Source: Clostridium tagluense (GTDB lineage: Bacteria; Bacillota; Clostridia; Clostridiales; Clostridiaceae). From it: 64,000 nucleotides of DNA. This document shows positions 26,901 through 35,343 of the stretch, one piece after another. The stretch lies in the NCBI RefSeq assembly GCF_003865095.1, contig NZ_BHYK01000015.1, positions 1 through 64,000 on the forward strand. The letters are read 5' to 3'. Below the pieces are notes generated by a model that was not told the DNA's origin, did no database searches, and saw only the letters and a program-made list of their open reading frames with translations. Numbering within the stretch: the first letter of the stretch is position 1; every line of letters begins with the position of its first letter. A program made the position numbers and the translations under genes.

Positions 26901-28103
26901 TTATTTTTTTAGAAATACTGATTTCATAACTATATTCTCACCATACTTATGTCTCAGGCTATCCATGGTTTTATCTATGGATCTTTGTTTTTCATCACGG
27001 GCATTATCCGTATCAAAAATTGATGTTTGCTTAAAATTATCCTTACATAAATTATTAAGAGAAACTCCTAGTAACCTTATTGGTTCGCCCTTCCATAATT
27101 CATCAAAAAGCTTTTTAACAGTTTCAAGTATTTCCTGAGTTGAATCAGTAGCATTGTTTAAAGTCTTACTGCGAGAATAATCATTAAATTCCTGATTTCT
27201 TATAGTTACACAAATACAATAAGAGCACTTTTTTACATTTCTTAATCTAGTTGCTGTGTGCTCTACCAATGTTAATAATACTTTATAGGCTTCACCTTTA
27301 CTATTAATATCCTCCGATAATGTAGTGGAATTGCTTATTCCTTTTAATTCGTATTTATTCCATTTCACCTGCGAATTATCTATACCATTTGCATATTTCC
27401 ACATAGTACACCCACTACTTTTAAAGTGATATTTTAAAATGGAAGCATCATACTGAGCTAAATCCCCTATAGTAAATATATTTAAATTATTAAGCCTAGG
27501 AACAGTCCTCTTTCCAACCATGAATAGTTCTCCTACTTGCAAATTCCACAATTTTTTTTCTATCTCATTTTTAAAAAGTGTATGTATTTTATCAGGCTTT
27601 TCAAAATCAGATGCCATCTTAGCTAGAAGCTTAACATCTGATATTCCAATATTCACTGTAAATCCTAATTCTATCTTTATCCTATCCTTAATTTCAGAGG
27701 CCAAGGCAAGTGCAGCTTCTTTTGAAGTATTATAACTTGTTACATCTAAAAAGCACTCATCTATAGAGAACTTCTCCACATAAGGTGTATAATCACTAAA
27801 AATCTCTCTCATACTCCTACTACATCTTTCATATAAACTAAAGTCAGGTGATATAACTACAAGGTCTCTGCATTTCTTTCTTGCATTAAATAAACTTTCC
27901 CCTGTTATTATTCCATTTTTTTTAGCTAACATAGATTTTGCCAGTACTACGCCTCTTCTCGACTGCTCATCCCCGCCTATTACTGAGGCAATTTCTCTTA
28001 AATCAACCTCTTCGCCTTGCATAAGTTTATCTGCAGCGCTCCAAGAAAGAAAAGCTGAATTAACATCTATATGAAAAATAAGTTTCTCGTTAAATTTGAC
28101 CAT
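26901..28103 (-). CDS. Y-family DNA polymerase (DinB/UmuC-like)
   Basis: A 400-residue translesion polymerase. The catalytic core has FHIDVNSAFLSW (first metal-binding Asp), YERCSRSMREI, and EKFSIDECFLDVT (the SIDE-type motif with the catalytic Asp-Glu). The little-finger domain follows, and near residue 360 the QTSIFD motif looks like a beta-clamp binding site. It adds nucleotides opposite damaged bases with low fidelity. The region upstream shows no LexA-type GAACN4GTTC box. ATG at 28103 with AAGGATGAG upstream. Confidence 0.88.
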   Translation of the reverse strand: MVKFNEKLIFHIDVNSAFLSWSAADKLMQGEEVDLREIASVIGGDEQSRRGVVLAKSMLAKKNGIITGESLFNARKKCRDLVVISPDFSLYERCSRSMREIFSDYTPYVEKFSIDECFLDVTSYNTSKEAALALASEIKDRIKIELGFTVNIGISDVKLLAKMASDFEKPDKIHTLFKNEIEKKLWNLQVGELFMVGKRTVPRLNNLNIFTIGDLAQYDASILKYHFKSSGCTMWKYANGIDNSQVKWNKYELKGISNSTTLSEDINSKGEAYKVLLTLVEHTATRLRNVKKCSYCICVTIRNQEFNDYSRSKTLNNATDSTQEILETVKKLFDELWKGEPIRLLGVSLNNLCKDNFKQTSIFDTDNARDEKQRSIDKTMDSLRHKYGENIVMKSVFLKK

Positions 28104-28166
28104 CTAATCTCATCCTTTATAAAATGAATATTTTATACATACATATATTATATAGAATTTTAAAGC

Positions 28167-28208
28167 AAAAAAGCAACCTATCTTTAATTAAGAATAGATT
28201 GCTTTTTA
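28167..28208 (-). terminator. Terminator of the PTS operon
   Basis: An imperfect stem pairing AAAAAGCAATCTATTCTT with AAAGATAGGTTGCTTTTTT (minus-strand reading) and ending in a T-run, 28 bp after the ptsI stop. Confidence 0.7.
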
Positions 28209-28235
28209 TTATATATTTATACCTTAGTATAAGTC

Positions 28236-29945
28236 TTATGCTTTAGTACTAACTTTTAGAAATTCTTTTATCTCATCTGAATCCCCAAATGATAATACTG
28301 GTACAGAGAGCTTTACGCAGTCTTCGTAATTAGAATTTGTAACGGTTTTCCGCGCTCTTAATATTGAAGAGGCACTCATGCTTAATTCATCTAGTCCAAA
28401 TCCAAGTAATAAAGGAATAAGTTTTGTGTCTCCGGCCATTTCTCCACACATACCTACCATTATCCCTGCTTTATGTCCATTATCTATTACAGTTTTAATA
28501 AGTCTTAAAACCCCTGGATGATAAAAATCATATAAATATGATATTTTCTCATTCATTCTATCTACTGCTGTAGTGTACTGAATTAAATCATTAGTACCTA
28601 TACTAAAGAAGTCTACCTCTTTAGCTAATATATCTGATATTAATGCCGCTGAAGGTATTTCTATCATAATACCCACTTGAAGGTTCTCATCAAATACTAC
28701 GCCCTCTGATTTAAGCTCATTTTTGCACTGCTCTAATATTTTTTTAGCCATTCGAAGTTCCTGAAGACAAGATATCATAGGAAACATTATCTTAAGAGTG
28801 CCATGAGTAGACGCTCTGAGTAAAGCTCTTAATTGGGTTATAAATATATCTGTTCTATCAAGACAAAGTCTTATAGCTCTATATCCTAAAAATGGATTCA
28901 TTTCTTCCTTCATAGGTAGATAATCTAATTTCTTATCTCCACCAATATCCAAAGTTCTTATAATAACAGGTTTTCCACCCATCTTTTCAAGAACTGACTT
29001 GTAGGTCTCAAATTGTTCTTCCTCAGTTGGAAGAGCAGTTTTTGACATATATAAAAATTCTGTTCTAAATAATCCTATAGCTTCTGCACCATTTTTGAGT
29101 ACAGATTCTAAGTCTTCTACAGATCCAATATTTGCAGCTAGCTCTACTGCTTTGCCATCTAATGTATTAGATTTCATAGTTGCATATTTAAGTAGCTGAT
29201 TTTTAGATTCAGTAAATTCAATTTTTTTAGCTTTGTAATCATTTAGAGTTTTCTCGTCAGGATTAATAATAATTAACCCTTCTTCTCCATCTACAATAAT
29301 TAAATCGCCATCTTTAATCTTACTTATGCTAGCACCAACACCTACAACTGCAGGTAGCTCTAAAGAGCGTGCGATAATGCAAGTATGAGCCGTTTTTCCT
29401 CCTATTTCAGTTACTAGTGCCAAGACTTTAGTTTTATCAATCTGTGCTGTATCTGAAGGAGTAAGATCTTTTGCTATTAATATACATTCTTCTTGAATTT
29501 CTGCAATTGAGGCTATTTTTATGCCCATTAGTATATTTAGCACTCTTTTACTTACATCTCTAATATCTGCTGCTCGTTCTGTCATATACTTATTTTCCAT
29601 AAGTTCGAAAATAGCTGCTGTTTCATCCCCTACAGTTTTTAGTGAATATTCCGCATTGAATTTATCACTGGCAATTTTCTTTTGAATAGAACCTATAAAT
29701 TCTGGATCTTTAAGCATAAACAAATGCGCTTCAAATATTTCTGCTTTTTCACTGCCTAGTTTTTCTTTCACATCTTTGTTTATTTTTTCTAGTTGCATCA
29801 TTGCTTCTTCCACTGCATTATTAAACCTAGCTATCTCTCGCTCTGAGTCCACAACTTTACTTTCTTTTATTTCTACAACTTCTTCGCTAATAACTAATGC
29901 TCTACCTATAGCTATTCCAAAGGATGCACCTATTGCTTTTAACAT
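28236..29945 (-). CDS. ptsI: PTS enzyme I (PEP-protein phosphotransferase)
   Basis: A 569-residue enzyme I, which moves phosphate from PEP to HPr as the first step of PTS sugar uptake. The active-site histidine lies in GGKTAHTCIIARSLELPAVVG (near 188). The PEP-binding barrel has EAIGLFRTEFLYM, GGKPVIIRTLDIGGDKKL, FSIGTNDLIQYTTAVDR and a catalytic cysteine in GIMVGMCGEMAGD. Length is normal. The start at 29945 follows AGGAGG. Last gene of the antiterminator-EIIA-HPr-EI unit and followed by a terminator. Confidence 0.95.
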   Translation of the reverse strand: MLKAIGASFGIAIGRALVISEEVVEIKESKVVDSEREIARFNNAVEEAMMQLEKINKDVKEKLGSEKAEIFEAHLFMLKDPEFIGSIQKKIASDKFNAEYSLKTVGDETAAIFELMENKYMTERAADIRDVSKRVLNILMGIKIASIAEIQEECILIAKDLTPSDTAQIDKTKVLALVTEIGGKTAHTCIIARSLELPAVVGVGASISKIKDGDLIIVDGEEGLIIINPDEKTLNDYKAKKIEFTESKNQLLKYATMKSNTLDGKAVELAANIGSVEDLESVLKNGAEAIGLFRTEFLYMSKTALPTEEEQFETYKSVLEKMGGKPVIIRTLDIGGDKKLDYLPMKEEMNPFLGYRAIRLCLDRTDIFITQLRALLRASTHGTLKIMFPMISCLQELRMAKKILEQCKNELKSEGVVFDENLQVGIMIEIPSAALISDILAKEVDFFSIGTNDLIQYTTAVDRMNEKISYLYDFYHPGVLRLIKTVIDNGHKAGIMVGMCGEMAGDTKLIPLLLGFGLDELSMSASSILRARKTVTNSNYEDCVKLSVPVLSFGDSDEIKEFLKVSTKA

Positions 29946-30006
29946 ACATTAATTCCTCCTAGTAGTTCTCTTAGGAAGGTAACAATTATCAATTGCTTTC
30001 CTGTTA

Positions 30007-30267
30007 TTATACAAGCCCTTCTTCTATAAGTTTTACCATAGCTACTGCTGCTGCTTCTTCATCATCACCAGTAGTTTTTATTGTTATTTCATCATTTTTA
30101 ACAGCTGCCATACACATTATAGCTACTATACTTTTCGCATTATACTCATTACCATCTTTTACTATAAGCACTTCTGATTTAAACTTAGAAGCCTCTTTAA
30201 CTACTGATAATGCTGGTCTTGCATGTATTCCTGTTTCACTTTTAACTATTGCTTTTTTTTCCATCAT
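30007..30267 (-). CDS. ptsH: HPr family phosphocarrier protein
   Basis: An 86-residue HPr. The phosphorylated histidine is in TGIHARPA (His-15 equivalent). The regulatory serine is kept in AKSIVAIMCM (Ser-46 equivalent), but the flanking residues differ from the usual KSIMGVMSL, so recognition by HPr kinase or CcpA may differ. It receives phosphate from enzyme I encoded next and passes it to EIIA. It lies 13 bp after the EIIA gene. Confidence 0.9.
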   Translation of the reverse strand: MMEKKAIVKSETGIHARPALSVVKEASKFKSEVLIVKDGNEYNAKSIVAIMCMAAVKNDEITIKTTGDDEEAAAVAMVKLIEEGLV

Positions 30268-30280
30268 AATATACGCACCC

Positions 30281-30772
30281 CTATTTTTTTAATTTTATTA
30301 TTATTACTTCATTATTTTTATCTACAGTGCCTAGTTTAAATTCTACCGATTCCATTATTTCATTATCTGTAATCACCAATACAGATAAATTGGATTTAGC
30401 CTTAGCTTTTATTAAGTCGTTATTAAAAGTTAATAATTTATCTCCAACCTTAACTTGTTGTCCTTTTGAGACAAAAGCTTCGAATCCTTCACCCTTCATT
30501 TCCACTGTATCAATACCTATGTGAAGTAATATTTCTATTCCATCTTTACTCTTTAAAACCATAGCATGTTTTGTAGGGAAGACTTGAAGAATTTCGCCAT
30601 CAACTGGAGCATATAAAATTCCTTCTGTAGATTCAAATCCTATTCCATTACCTAACATTTTTGTAGAAAAAACCTCATCTGGTATTTCTGATATGTCAAA
30701 GCATCTTCCCACAACTGGAGATTTTATAATTATACTATTTTCTTCTTTATTTTTTTTGAAAAAACCAAACAT
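30281..30772 (-). CDS. PTS EIIA component, glucose (Crr) type
   Basis: A 163-residue stand-alone EIIA-Glc-like protein. Both active-site histidines are present: VFPTKHAMVL (His-75 type) and EILLHIGIDTVEMKG (His-90 type, the phosphorylated one). It should accept phosphate from HPr and donate it to the EIIB domain of a transporter not encoded here. The start MFGFFKKNK (30772) matches family N-termini and has GAGG 9 nt upstream; an ATG three codons earlier is possible. First gene after the RAT/terminator. Confidence 0.88.
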   Translation of the reverse strand: MFGFFKKNKEENSIIIKSPVVGRCFDISEIPDEVFSTKMLGNGIGFESTEGILYAPVDGEILQVFPTKHAMVLKSKDGIEILLHIGIDTVEMKGEGFEAFVSKGQQVKVGDKLLTFNNDLIKAKAKSNLSVLVITDNEIMESVEFKLGTVDKNNEVIIIKLKK

Positions 30773-30800
30773 TTTTATCATCCTCGCCTTCTCTAAGGTA

Positions 30801-30816
30801 GATAACAATTGTTATC
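30801..30816. promoter_or_regulatory. Perfect 16-bp palindrome GATAACAATTGTTATC
   Basis: Lies 29 bp upstream of the EIIA start codon, between the RAT/terminator and the gene. It has full dyad symmetry and no loop, so it fits a protein operator better than an RNA hairpin. No regulator is assigned. Confidence 0.45.
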
Positions 30817-30958
30817 CTCCTAAAATTACTTTATTATGATATTTTACTTTGAATTTTAACTTATATATAAATATTAGTTTGTGCATTGTTTAGCATTTTA
30901 AATACATTTATTAAGAATCTACCCTAGTAGCTTAATATTTACTATTGAAGTATTCTTT

Positions 30959-31008
30959 AAAAAAAAAGACACAACCTAATAATATGCATGAAAGCATTTT
31001 ATATGGTT
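30959..31008 (-). terminator. Antitermination-controlled terminator of the PTS operon
   Basis: On the minus strand, AACC (31008-31005) pairs with GGTT (30976-30973), with an inner AATGC/GCATT-type stem, followed by seven or more Ts (30967-30959). Its 5' edge is the 3' edge of the RAT, the standard mutually exclusive arrangement for BglG/LicT proteins. Confidence 0.65.
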
Positions 31009-31035
31009 AATGCCTGATCTAATCAGTGACACACC
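31005..31035 (-). promoter_or_regulatory. RAT (ribonucleic antiterminator)
   Basis: Reading the minus strand from 31035, the 31-nt sequence keeps the RAT landmarks: GG, TGT, CACTG, a short loop, CAGGCA and AACC. In LicT/SacY/BglG systems this folds into a hairpin bound by the antiterminator protein and blocks the overlapping terminator. It lies between the antiterminator gene and the EIIA gene. Confidence 0.75.
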
Positions 31036-31056
31036 TAATAATATAAACATTATTTT

Positions 31057-31893
31057 TTAATTTGATTGCTTTAATCTATAGATATGCAATGACATATATC
31101 CAATTTCATCTTCACAAACTTCTTTAAAAAGCTTTTTTGATATAAACTTACATACCTTCTTAGAAATTTCAAACTCTTCACTCATTGAAGTTTTAATGGA
31201 TTCTAACATTACATTTTTTAAAACCTTATCATTTTCTATTCTATCTAGCGCATATCTTAAATGAGACACTAGCCGAGCATACTCCATAGATTTTTGATTA
31301 GTGTTTATTCCAAGTATCTCTTGAATATATTCCATTACTTCTTTAATGATTTTAGTATATTTAAGACTTTGAGACACTTCCACATTAGCTCTAGCAGAAT
31401 GTATATGAAGAGTAATAAAACCGATTTCACTTTCTGGGAGCTCTACATTTAATTTTTCTTTAATAAGTTTTGAACCTTTTTCTGCTATGCTATATTCATC
31501 AGGATAAATCGTCTGTATTTCATTCAAAAAAGGATTAACTATATCGATTTCAAGTTCCATTCTTTTCATTGCAAAACTAATATGGTCAGCCAAGCCAACA
31601 TGTATACGTGAAGTTAACTTTTCTTTTAAAATATCTTCTGCAAGAGAAATTATTTCTTCTGTTACTGCTAGAATTTGACCTTCTACATTCTTAACAATTT
31701 CAACATAGTTATCTTTTTCACTATCGTCAATTTTAATAAACTTCTGCTCTATGGTACTCTCTTTAGTTATACGTTCACCAGGTTTTTTACCAAAACCTAT
31801 GCCTTTACCAAAAAGAACATAGACATTACTATCTTTTTCAGAAACAACAACATTGCTACTAAGAGATTTTAATACTTTATAATCAATATCCAT
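31057..31893 (-). CDS. BglG/LicT/GlcT family transcription antiterminator
   Basis: A 278-residue PTS-regulated antiterminator. Residues 1-58 are a CAT RNA-binding domain (LFGKGIGFGKKPGERI). PRD1 follows with GLADHISFAMKR and TLHIHSA, and PRD2 with LVSHLRYALDRI and MSLHIYRL; these hold the four conserved histidines that HPr or EII phosphorylates. When active it binds a RAT and lets RNA polymerase pass the terminator. A matching RAT lies 22 bp downstream, ahead of EIIA-HPr-EI. It is most likely autogenous to this locus and may also control a sugar permease elsewhere. Start at the ATG at 31893. Confidence 0.9.
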   Translation of the reverse strand: MDIDYKVLKSLSSNVVVSEKDSNVYVLFGKGIGFGKKPGERITKESTIEQKFIKIDDSEKDNYVEIVKNVEGQILAVTEEIISLAEDILKEKLTSRIHVGLADHISFAMKRMELEIDIVNPFLNEIQTIYPDEYSIAEKGSKLIKEKLNVELPESEIGFITLHIHSARANVEVSQSLKYTKIIKEVMEYIQEILGINTNQKSMEYARLVSHLRYALDRIENDKVLKNVMLESIKTSMSEEFEISKKVCKFISKKLFKEVCEDEIGYMSLHIYRLKQSN

Positions 31894-32159
31894 ATTAACA
31901 TTACCTCTTCTATAGTTTAAAATACATTTTGAAATTATTCAAGCGTTTTTTTAAATATATTCTTAAAATTTAAAATATTAACCCTTATTCTGTCGTTTTT
32001 TGTTAACTATACTCTTTAAATCACAATTTTCTTCTTTAAATTACCATATTCTCATTTTAACATTGTATAATATAACATAATTATTATTCATAAGGAATTT
32101 TTATACATATGAGCTGTTTCACACTTAAACATATTAAATCATCTCCTGCGGAGCTGTAA

Positions 32160-32266
32160 TTAACGACTTCAGAAGGAGCTTTAGACTCCCACGGAAGTTT
32201 TCTTTTTGTTGTAGTATGCGACCCCCACTTATAGAAGTGGGAGACTTCCTTCTGAAATGTCGTTAA
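32160..32266. repeat. Repeat family B, copy 4
   Basis: A 107-bp element with ends TTAACGACTTCAGAAGGAG and CCTTCTGAAATGTCGTTAA, aligned over its length with the units at 7097-7335. Its inner hairpin is CCCACTT-ATAG-AAGTGGG. Compared with the first unit (CCTATTT/AAATAGG) two pairs have changed on both strands of the stem. The 22 bp to its left also resembles the 23-bp linker in the tandem array. Confidence 0.85.
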
Positions 32267-32293
32267 ATCACTAATGTTTACTATAATTTAAAT

Positions 32294-32319
32294 AAAATCC
32301 TGACTTTTGTCAGGATTTT
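32294..32319 (-). terminator. Terminator of the 52-residue gene
   Basis: AAAATCCTGAC and GTCAGGATTTT form an 11-bp stem with a 4-nt loop. The stop codon of the small gene at 32310 lies within it. Confidence 0.7.
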
Positions 32320-32468
32320 ATGCTGTGGTCTTTCATCACCATAAGATAATAATCACATTGAAATTCATTATTAAAAGTTCTCTCTAGTTCTTTTAATTTT
32401 TCTGTTTCTCCTTGTGATAAATTAGCATATGCTATATTCTTAGAATCTTTTAAGTGCTCTTTATCCAT
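32310..32468 (-). CDS. 52-residue conserved-looking small protein
   Basis: Starts MDKEHLKDSKNIAYANLS and continues as a charged helix with one cysteine (FQCDYYLMVMKDHS). GAGGTGATTTTA precedes the ATG at 32468, and the stop codon at 32310 lies in an intrinsic terminator, so translation and transcription signals agree. No signal peptide or membrane helix. Family not recognised. It sits downstream of hcp (115 bp), on the same strand, so it might be cotranscribed with it. Confidence 0.65.
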   Translation of the reverse strand: MDKEHLKDSKNIAYANLSQGETEKLKELERTFNNEFQCDYYLMVMKDHSIKS

Positions 32469-32583
32469 TAAAATCACCTCATAATTATTTTACCCTTAAA
32501 AGTTATTCTTATGTAAAATTATTAAGCCATAAAGCTAATTATGAGGGAGCACCCTAAATTAATTAGAGCGCCCCTTAAAATTT

Positions 32584-34227
32584 TTAAACCATAAACATTT
32601 TTATGTCTTCTTCTACAGTTCCTATTCCAGCTATTCCAAAGTTCTCAACTAACACATTAACAACATTTGGAGACAGAAATGCGGGTAATGTTGGTCCTAA
32701 GTGGATATTTTTAACGCCTAAGTGTAATAATGCGAGTAGAACTATTACGGCCTTTTGCTCATACCATGCGATATTGTATGTTATTGGTAATTCATTTATA
32801 TCATCTAGACCAAATACTTCTTGAAGTTTCATTGCTATAACAACTAATGAATATGAATCATTACATTGTCCTGCATCTAGAACTCTAGGAATGCCACCAA
32901 TATCTCCAAGTTCTAATTTATTGTATCTATATTTTGCACATCCGGCAGTTAAGATAACTGTATCATTTGGTAGTTCTTTTGCAAATTCAGTATAATATTC
33001 GCGACCTTTCATTCTTCCATCGCAACCAGCCATTACAAAGAATCTTTTGATTGCTCCTGTTTTAACAGCGTCTACAACTTTATCAGCTAGTGCCAGGACT
33101 TGATTATGAGCAAAACCTCCCACTATTTCTCCTCTTTCAATTTCAATTGGTGCACTACATTTTTTAGCATGTTCAATTATAGCTGAAAAATCTTTTGCAT
33201 TTCCGTCTTTTCTATCTGGTATATGCTTCATACCATCAAATCCAGCTGCTCCTGTAGTATAAACTCTATCCTTATAAGAATTTTTTGGAGGAGTAATACA
33301 GTTTGTTGTCATGAGTATTGGACCATTAAAACTTTCAAACTCTGAGTCTTGTTTCCACCATGCATTTCCGTAATTACCTACAAGATTACTATACTTTTTA
33401 AAAGCTGGATAATAGTTTGCTGGTAACATTTCGCTATGAGTATATACATCTACTCCGCTTCCCTCTGTTTGCTTTAATAATTCTTCCATATCTTTTAGAT
33501 CATGTCCACTAATTAATATAGCAGGGTTATTTCGAACTCCGATGTTCACCTTTGAAATTTCAGGATTTCCATAAGTAGTAGTATTAGCTTCATCTAGTAG
33601 TGCCATAGCATCTACTCCATATTTACCACACTCTAGTACCAAGGCCACCAATTCATCAACAGATAGACTATCATTGGTGGTTTGTGTAAGCCCCTTTTGC
33701 ATATATGCATATATATCGTTATTCTCATACCCTAAGTTATATCCGTGTTCAGTATAAGCTGCTATTCCTTTAATACCATAAATTACAAGTTCCCTTAGTG
33801 ATCTTACATCCTCATTTTCTGTTTTAAGTACTCCAACATTCATAGATTTACTCTCAAACTCTGAAGTATTACCTATCCATGTTGCACATTCAGGCAAATT
33901 ACCCTCTATTACTCCACCAGCATTTAATAGTTCACTCTTAATTACTTCACGTAATTCTAATGCTTTTGTTATTGTTTCTATAAATCTAGTTTTATCAAAA
34001 TTTGCATTTGTTATAGTCATAAATAATCCATTTGCTACAAATTTATTTATTTCCTGATTTTCCACTCCTAATTTCCTTGCTCTTGTAGCGTAAATTGATA
34101 TTCCTTTTAAAACATAAATTAATAAATCCTGCATATTAGCTAAATCATCCGTTTTACCACAGACTCCTCGTGATGTACAACCTGTTCCTTTTGAAGCCTC
34201 TTGACATTGATAACAAAACATACCCAT
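32584..34227 (-). CDS. hcp: Hybrid cluster protein (hydroxylamine reductase)
   Basis: A 547-residue hybrid-cluster protein. The N-terminal cluster motif is [19 protein letters not shown] (CX2CX8CX5C), and the hybrid-cluster ligands follow in the C-terminal half: [52 protein letters not shown] and [10 protein letters not shown]. Hcp reduces hydroxylamine in vitro and protects against nitrosative stress as a nitric-oxide reductase. The ATG at 34227 has AGGAGG upstream. It has an HcpR-like operator and a matching -10 box upstream (34360-34401). No Hcr reductase gene is adjacent. Confidence 0.95.
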   Translation of the reverse strand: MGMFCYQCQEASKGTGCTSRGVCGKTDDLANMQDLLIYVLKGISIYATRARKLGVENQEINKFVANGLFMTITNANFDKTRFIETITKALELREVIKSELLNAGGVIEGNLPECATWIGNTSEFESKSMNVGVLKTENEDVRSLRELVIYGIKGIAAYTEHGYNLGYENNDIYAYMQKGLTQTTNDSLSVDELVALVLECGKYGVDAMALLDEANTTTYGNPEISKVNIGVRNNPAILISGHDLKDMEELLKQTEGSGVDVYTHSEMLPANYYPAFKKYSNLVGNYGNAWWKQDSEFESFNGPILMTTNCITPPKNSYKDRVYTTGAAGFDGMKHIPDRKDGNAKDFSAIIEHAKKCSAPIEIERGEIVGGFAHNQVLALADKVVDAVKTGAIKRFFVMAGCDGRMKGREYYTEFAKELPNDTVILTAGCAKYRYNKLELGDIGGIPRVLDAGQCNDSYSLVVIAMKLQEVFGLDDINELPITYNIAWYEQKAVIVLLALLHLGVKNIHLGPTLPAFLSPNVVNVLVENFGIAGIGTVEEDIKMFMV

Positions 34228-34359
34228 TGTAAATTCCTCCTAATATTTTTTCGGAATGACAATAATTTTGTATAATTGTCTTCCATATATTTTAAATTTA
34301 TTGATTTGAATAATTAATAGATCTATAAACAATTTGATACTTATTTTTGAACTACCTTT

Positions 34360-34365
34360 AGTATA
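34360..34365 (-). promoter_or_regulatory. Predicted -10 box of hcp
   Basis: TATACT on the minus strand, predicting a start near 34353. There is no good -35, as expected for an activator-dependent promoter. Confidence 0.45.
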
Positions 34366-34387
34366 CTTTTATAAAGATGTAAAGTCG

Positions 34388-34401
34388 GTAACAAATGTTA
34401 C
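34388..34401. promoter_or_regulatory. HcpR-like operator GTAACAAATGTTAC
   Basis: A perfect dyad with 5-bp arms GTAAC/GTTAC and a 4-nt centre, typical of CRP/FNR-family sites and like the motif reported for clostridial HcpR. Its centre (34394.5) is 41.5 bp from the start predicted by the TATACT box, the class II activator position. No hcpR gene is in the window. Confidence 0.65.
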
Positions 34402-34560
34402 ACAAATATAATTTTTATAATTTATTTATATATGCCCCTGTACATAATAATAAATTCAATATGAATTACTTATAACTATACAAGTCCTAACCCTTCCATT
34501 GAATATTATGTATTAATATGGTATTATTATATAAGAATAATAGGAATGGGAGTAAATATC

Positions 34561-35097
34561 ATGAAAAATTTAAACATTAATAAACTAGTAAAAGCTAGCC
34601 TCTTTCTTGCCATAGCTATAGTTTTTCAAGTAATAGGAAAAACTGCACCTCAAATAAGCCAATTTTTTGTTGGACCAGCTATTAATGCAGTACTTATACT
34701 CACAGCTGCAATTTGCGGAGGTGTTTTTGGAGTATTAGTAGGTTGCTTAACTCCACTACTAGCCTGGTTAACTGGACAACTTCCTAGCGCTTTTGGACCA
34801 TTTATCCCCTTTATAATTATTGGTAACATATTGTTTATTCTTAGCTTTGTAATTATAAGTAAACGAGGTAAATATGGAAAATACTTAGGAATTATAATTG
34901 GTGCTTTTATAAAATATATATTTTTATGGATTTCTGCATCAAAGCTTATCACATTATTCCAGCTAAATATACCTGCAAAAATAGCCAATAAACTTGTAAT
35001 TGGCATGGGTATACCACAGCTTATAACTGCACTCATTGGAGGAGCTTTTGCATTACTACTAATTGAAATTTTAAGAAAGAGAAAAGTCTACGTATAG
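34561..35097 (+). CDS. ECF transporter S-component-like membrane protein
   Basis: A 178-residue very hydrophobic protein with five or six transmembrane segments. Its layout (KASLFLAIAIVFQVIGKTAP, GPAINAVLILTAAICGG, VGCLTPLLAWLTGQLPSAFG) fits the substrate-binding S-components of energy-coupling factor transporters. Such proteins bind a vitamin or similar ligand and share an EcfA/EcfT module encoded elsewhere. The ligand cannot be deduced and no riboswitch is seen upstream. The ATG at 34561 has GGGAG 8 nt upstream; an ATG at 34546 is less likely. The stop codon lies in a terminator. Confidence 0.65.
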   Translation: MKNLNINKLVKASLFLAIAIVFQVIGKTAPQISQFFVGPAINAVLILTAAICGGVFGVLVGCLTPLLAWLTGQLPSAFGPFIPFIIIGNILFILSFVIISKRGKYGKYLGIIIGAFIKYIFLWISASKLITLFQLNIPAKIANKLVIGMGIPQLITALIGGAFALLLIEILRKRKVYV

Positions 35098-35107
35098 ACT
35101 TTTTTTT
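35082..35107 (+). terminator. Terminator of the S-component gene
   Basis: AAAAGTCTA and TAGACTTTT stem with a 4-nt loop and a T-run; the TAG stop codon is part of the stem. Confidence 0.75.
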
Positions 35108-35185
35108 CTTAAGGGGCATTTAATTACTTCATTAAGCACATCACATCAGATAGTTTTTAACTGTCACCTCTCTCCCTCTTCAAAT

Positions 35186-35283
35186 TTAACCTAAACTTAA
35201 CCTTTTGTAATGTTTCTTAAAATATTGTTCAAAGTTGTAAAACAATTAACATAAACTATAAAAAACTTAACGCTAACTTAACA
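35186..35283 (+). promoter_or_regulatory. Pho-box-like TTAAC repeats
   Basis: TTAAC occurs at 35186 and 35197 (11-bp step) and at 35246, 35267 and 35278 (21- and 11-bp steps). Direct TTAACA-type repeats spaced by about 11 bp are the PhoP recognition pattern in Gram-positives. A TAAAAT -10 at 35293-35298 puts the last three at about -22 to -59. The downstream gene is a Na/Pi cotransporter, which fits phosphate control. Confidence 0.55.
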
Positions 35284-35343
35284 TTGCTGTGATAAAATTT
35301 CATAGGAAACATGAGAAATATTCTTTTTAAAAGGAGAGTTAAT

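Noticed and set aside
28104-28235. SOS (LexA) box for the Y-family polymerase
   Set aside because: No GAACN4GTTC-type dyad upstream; only AT-rich words.
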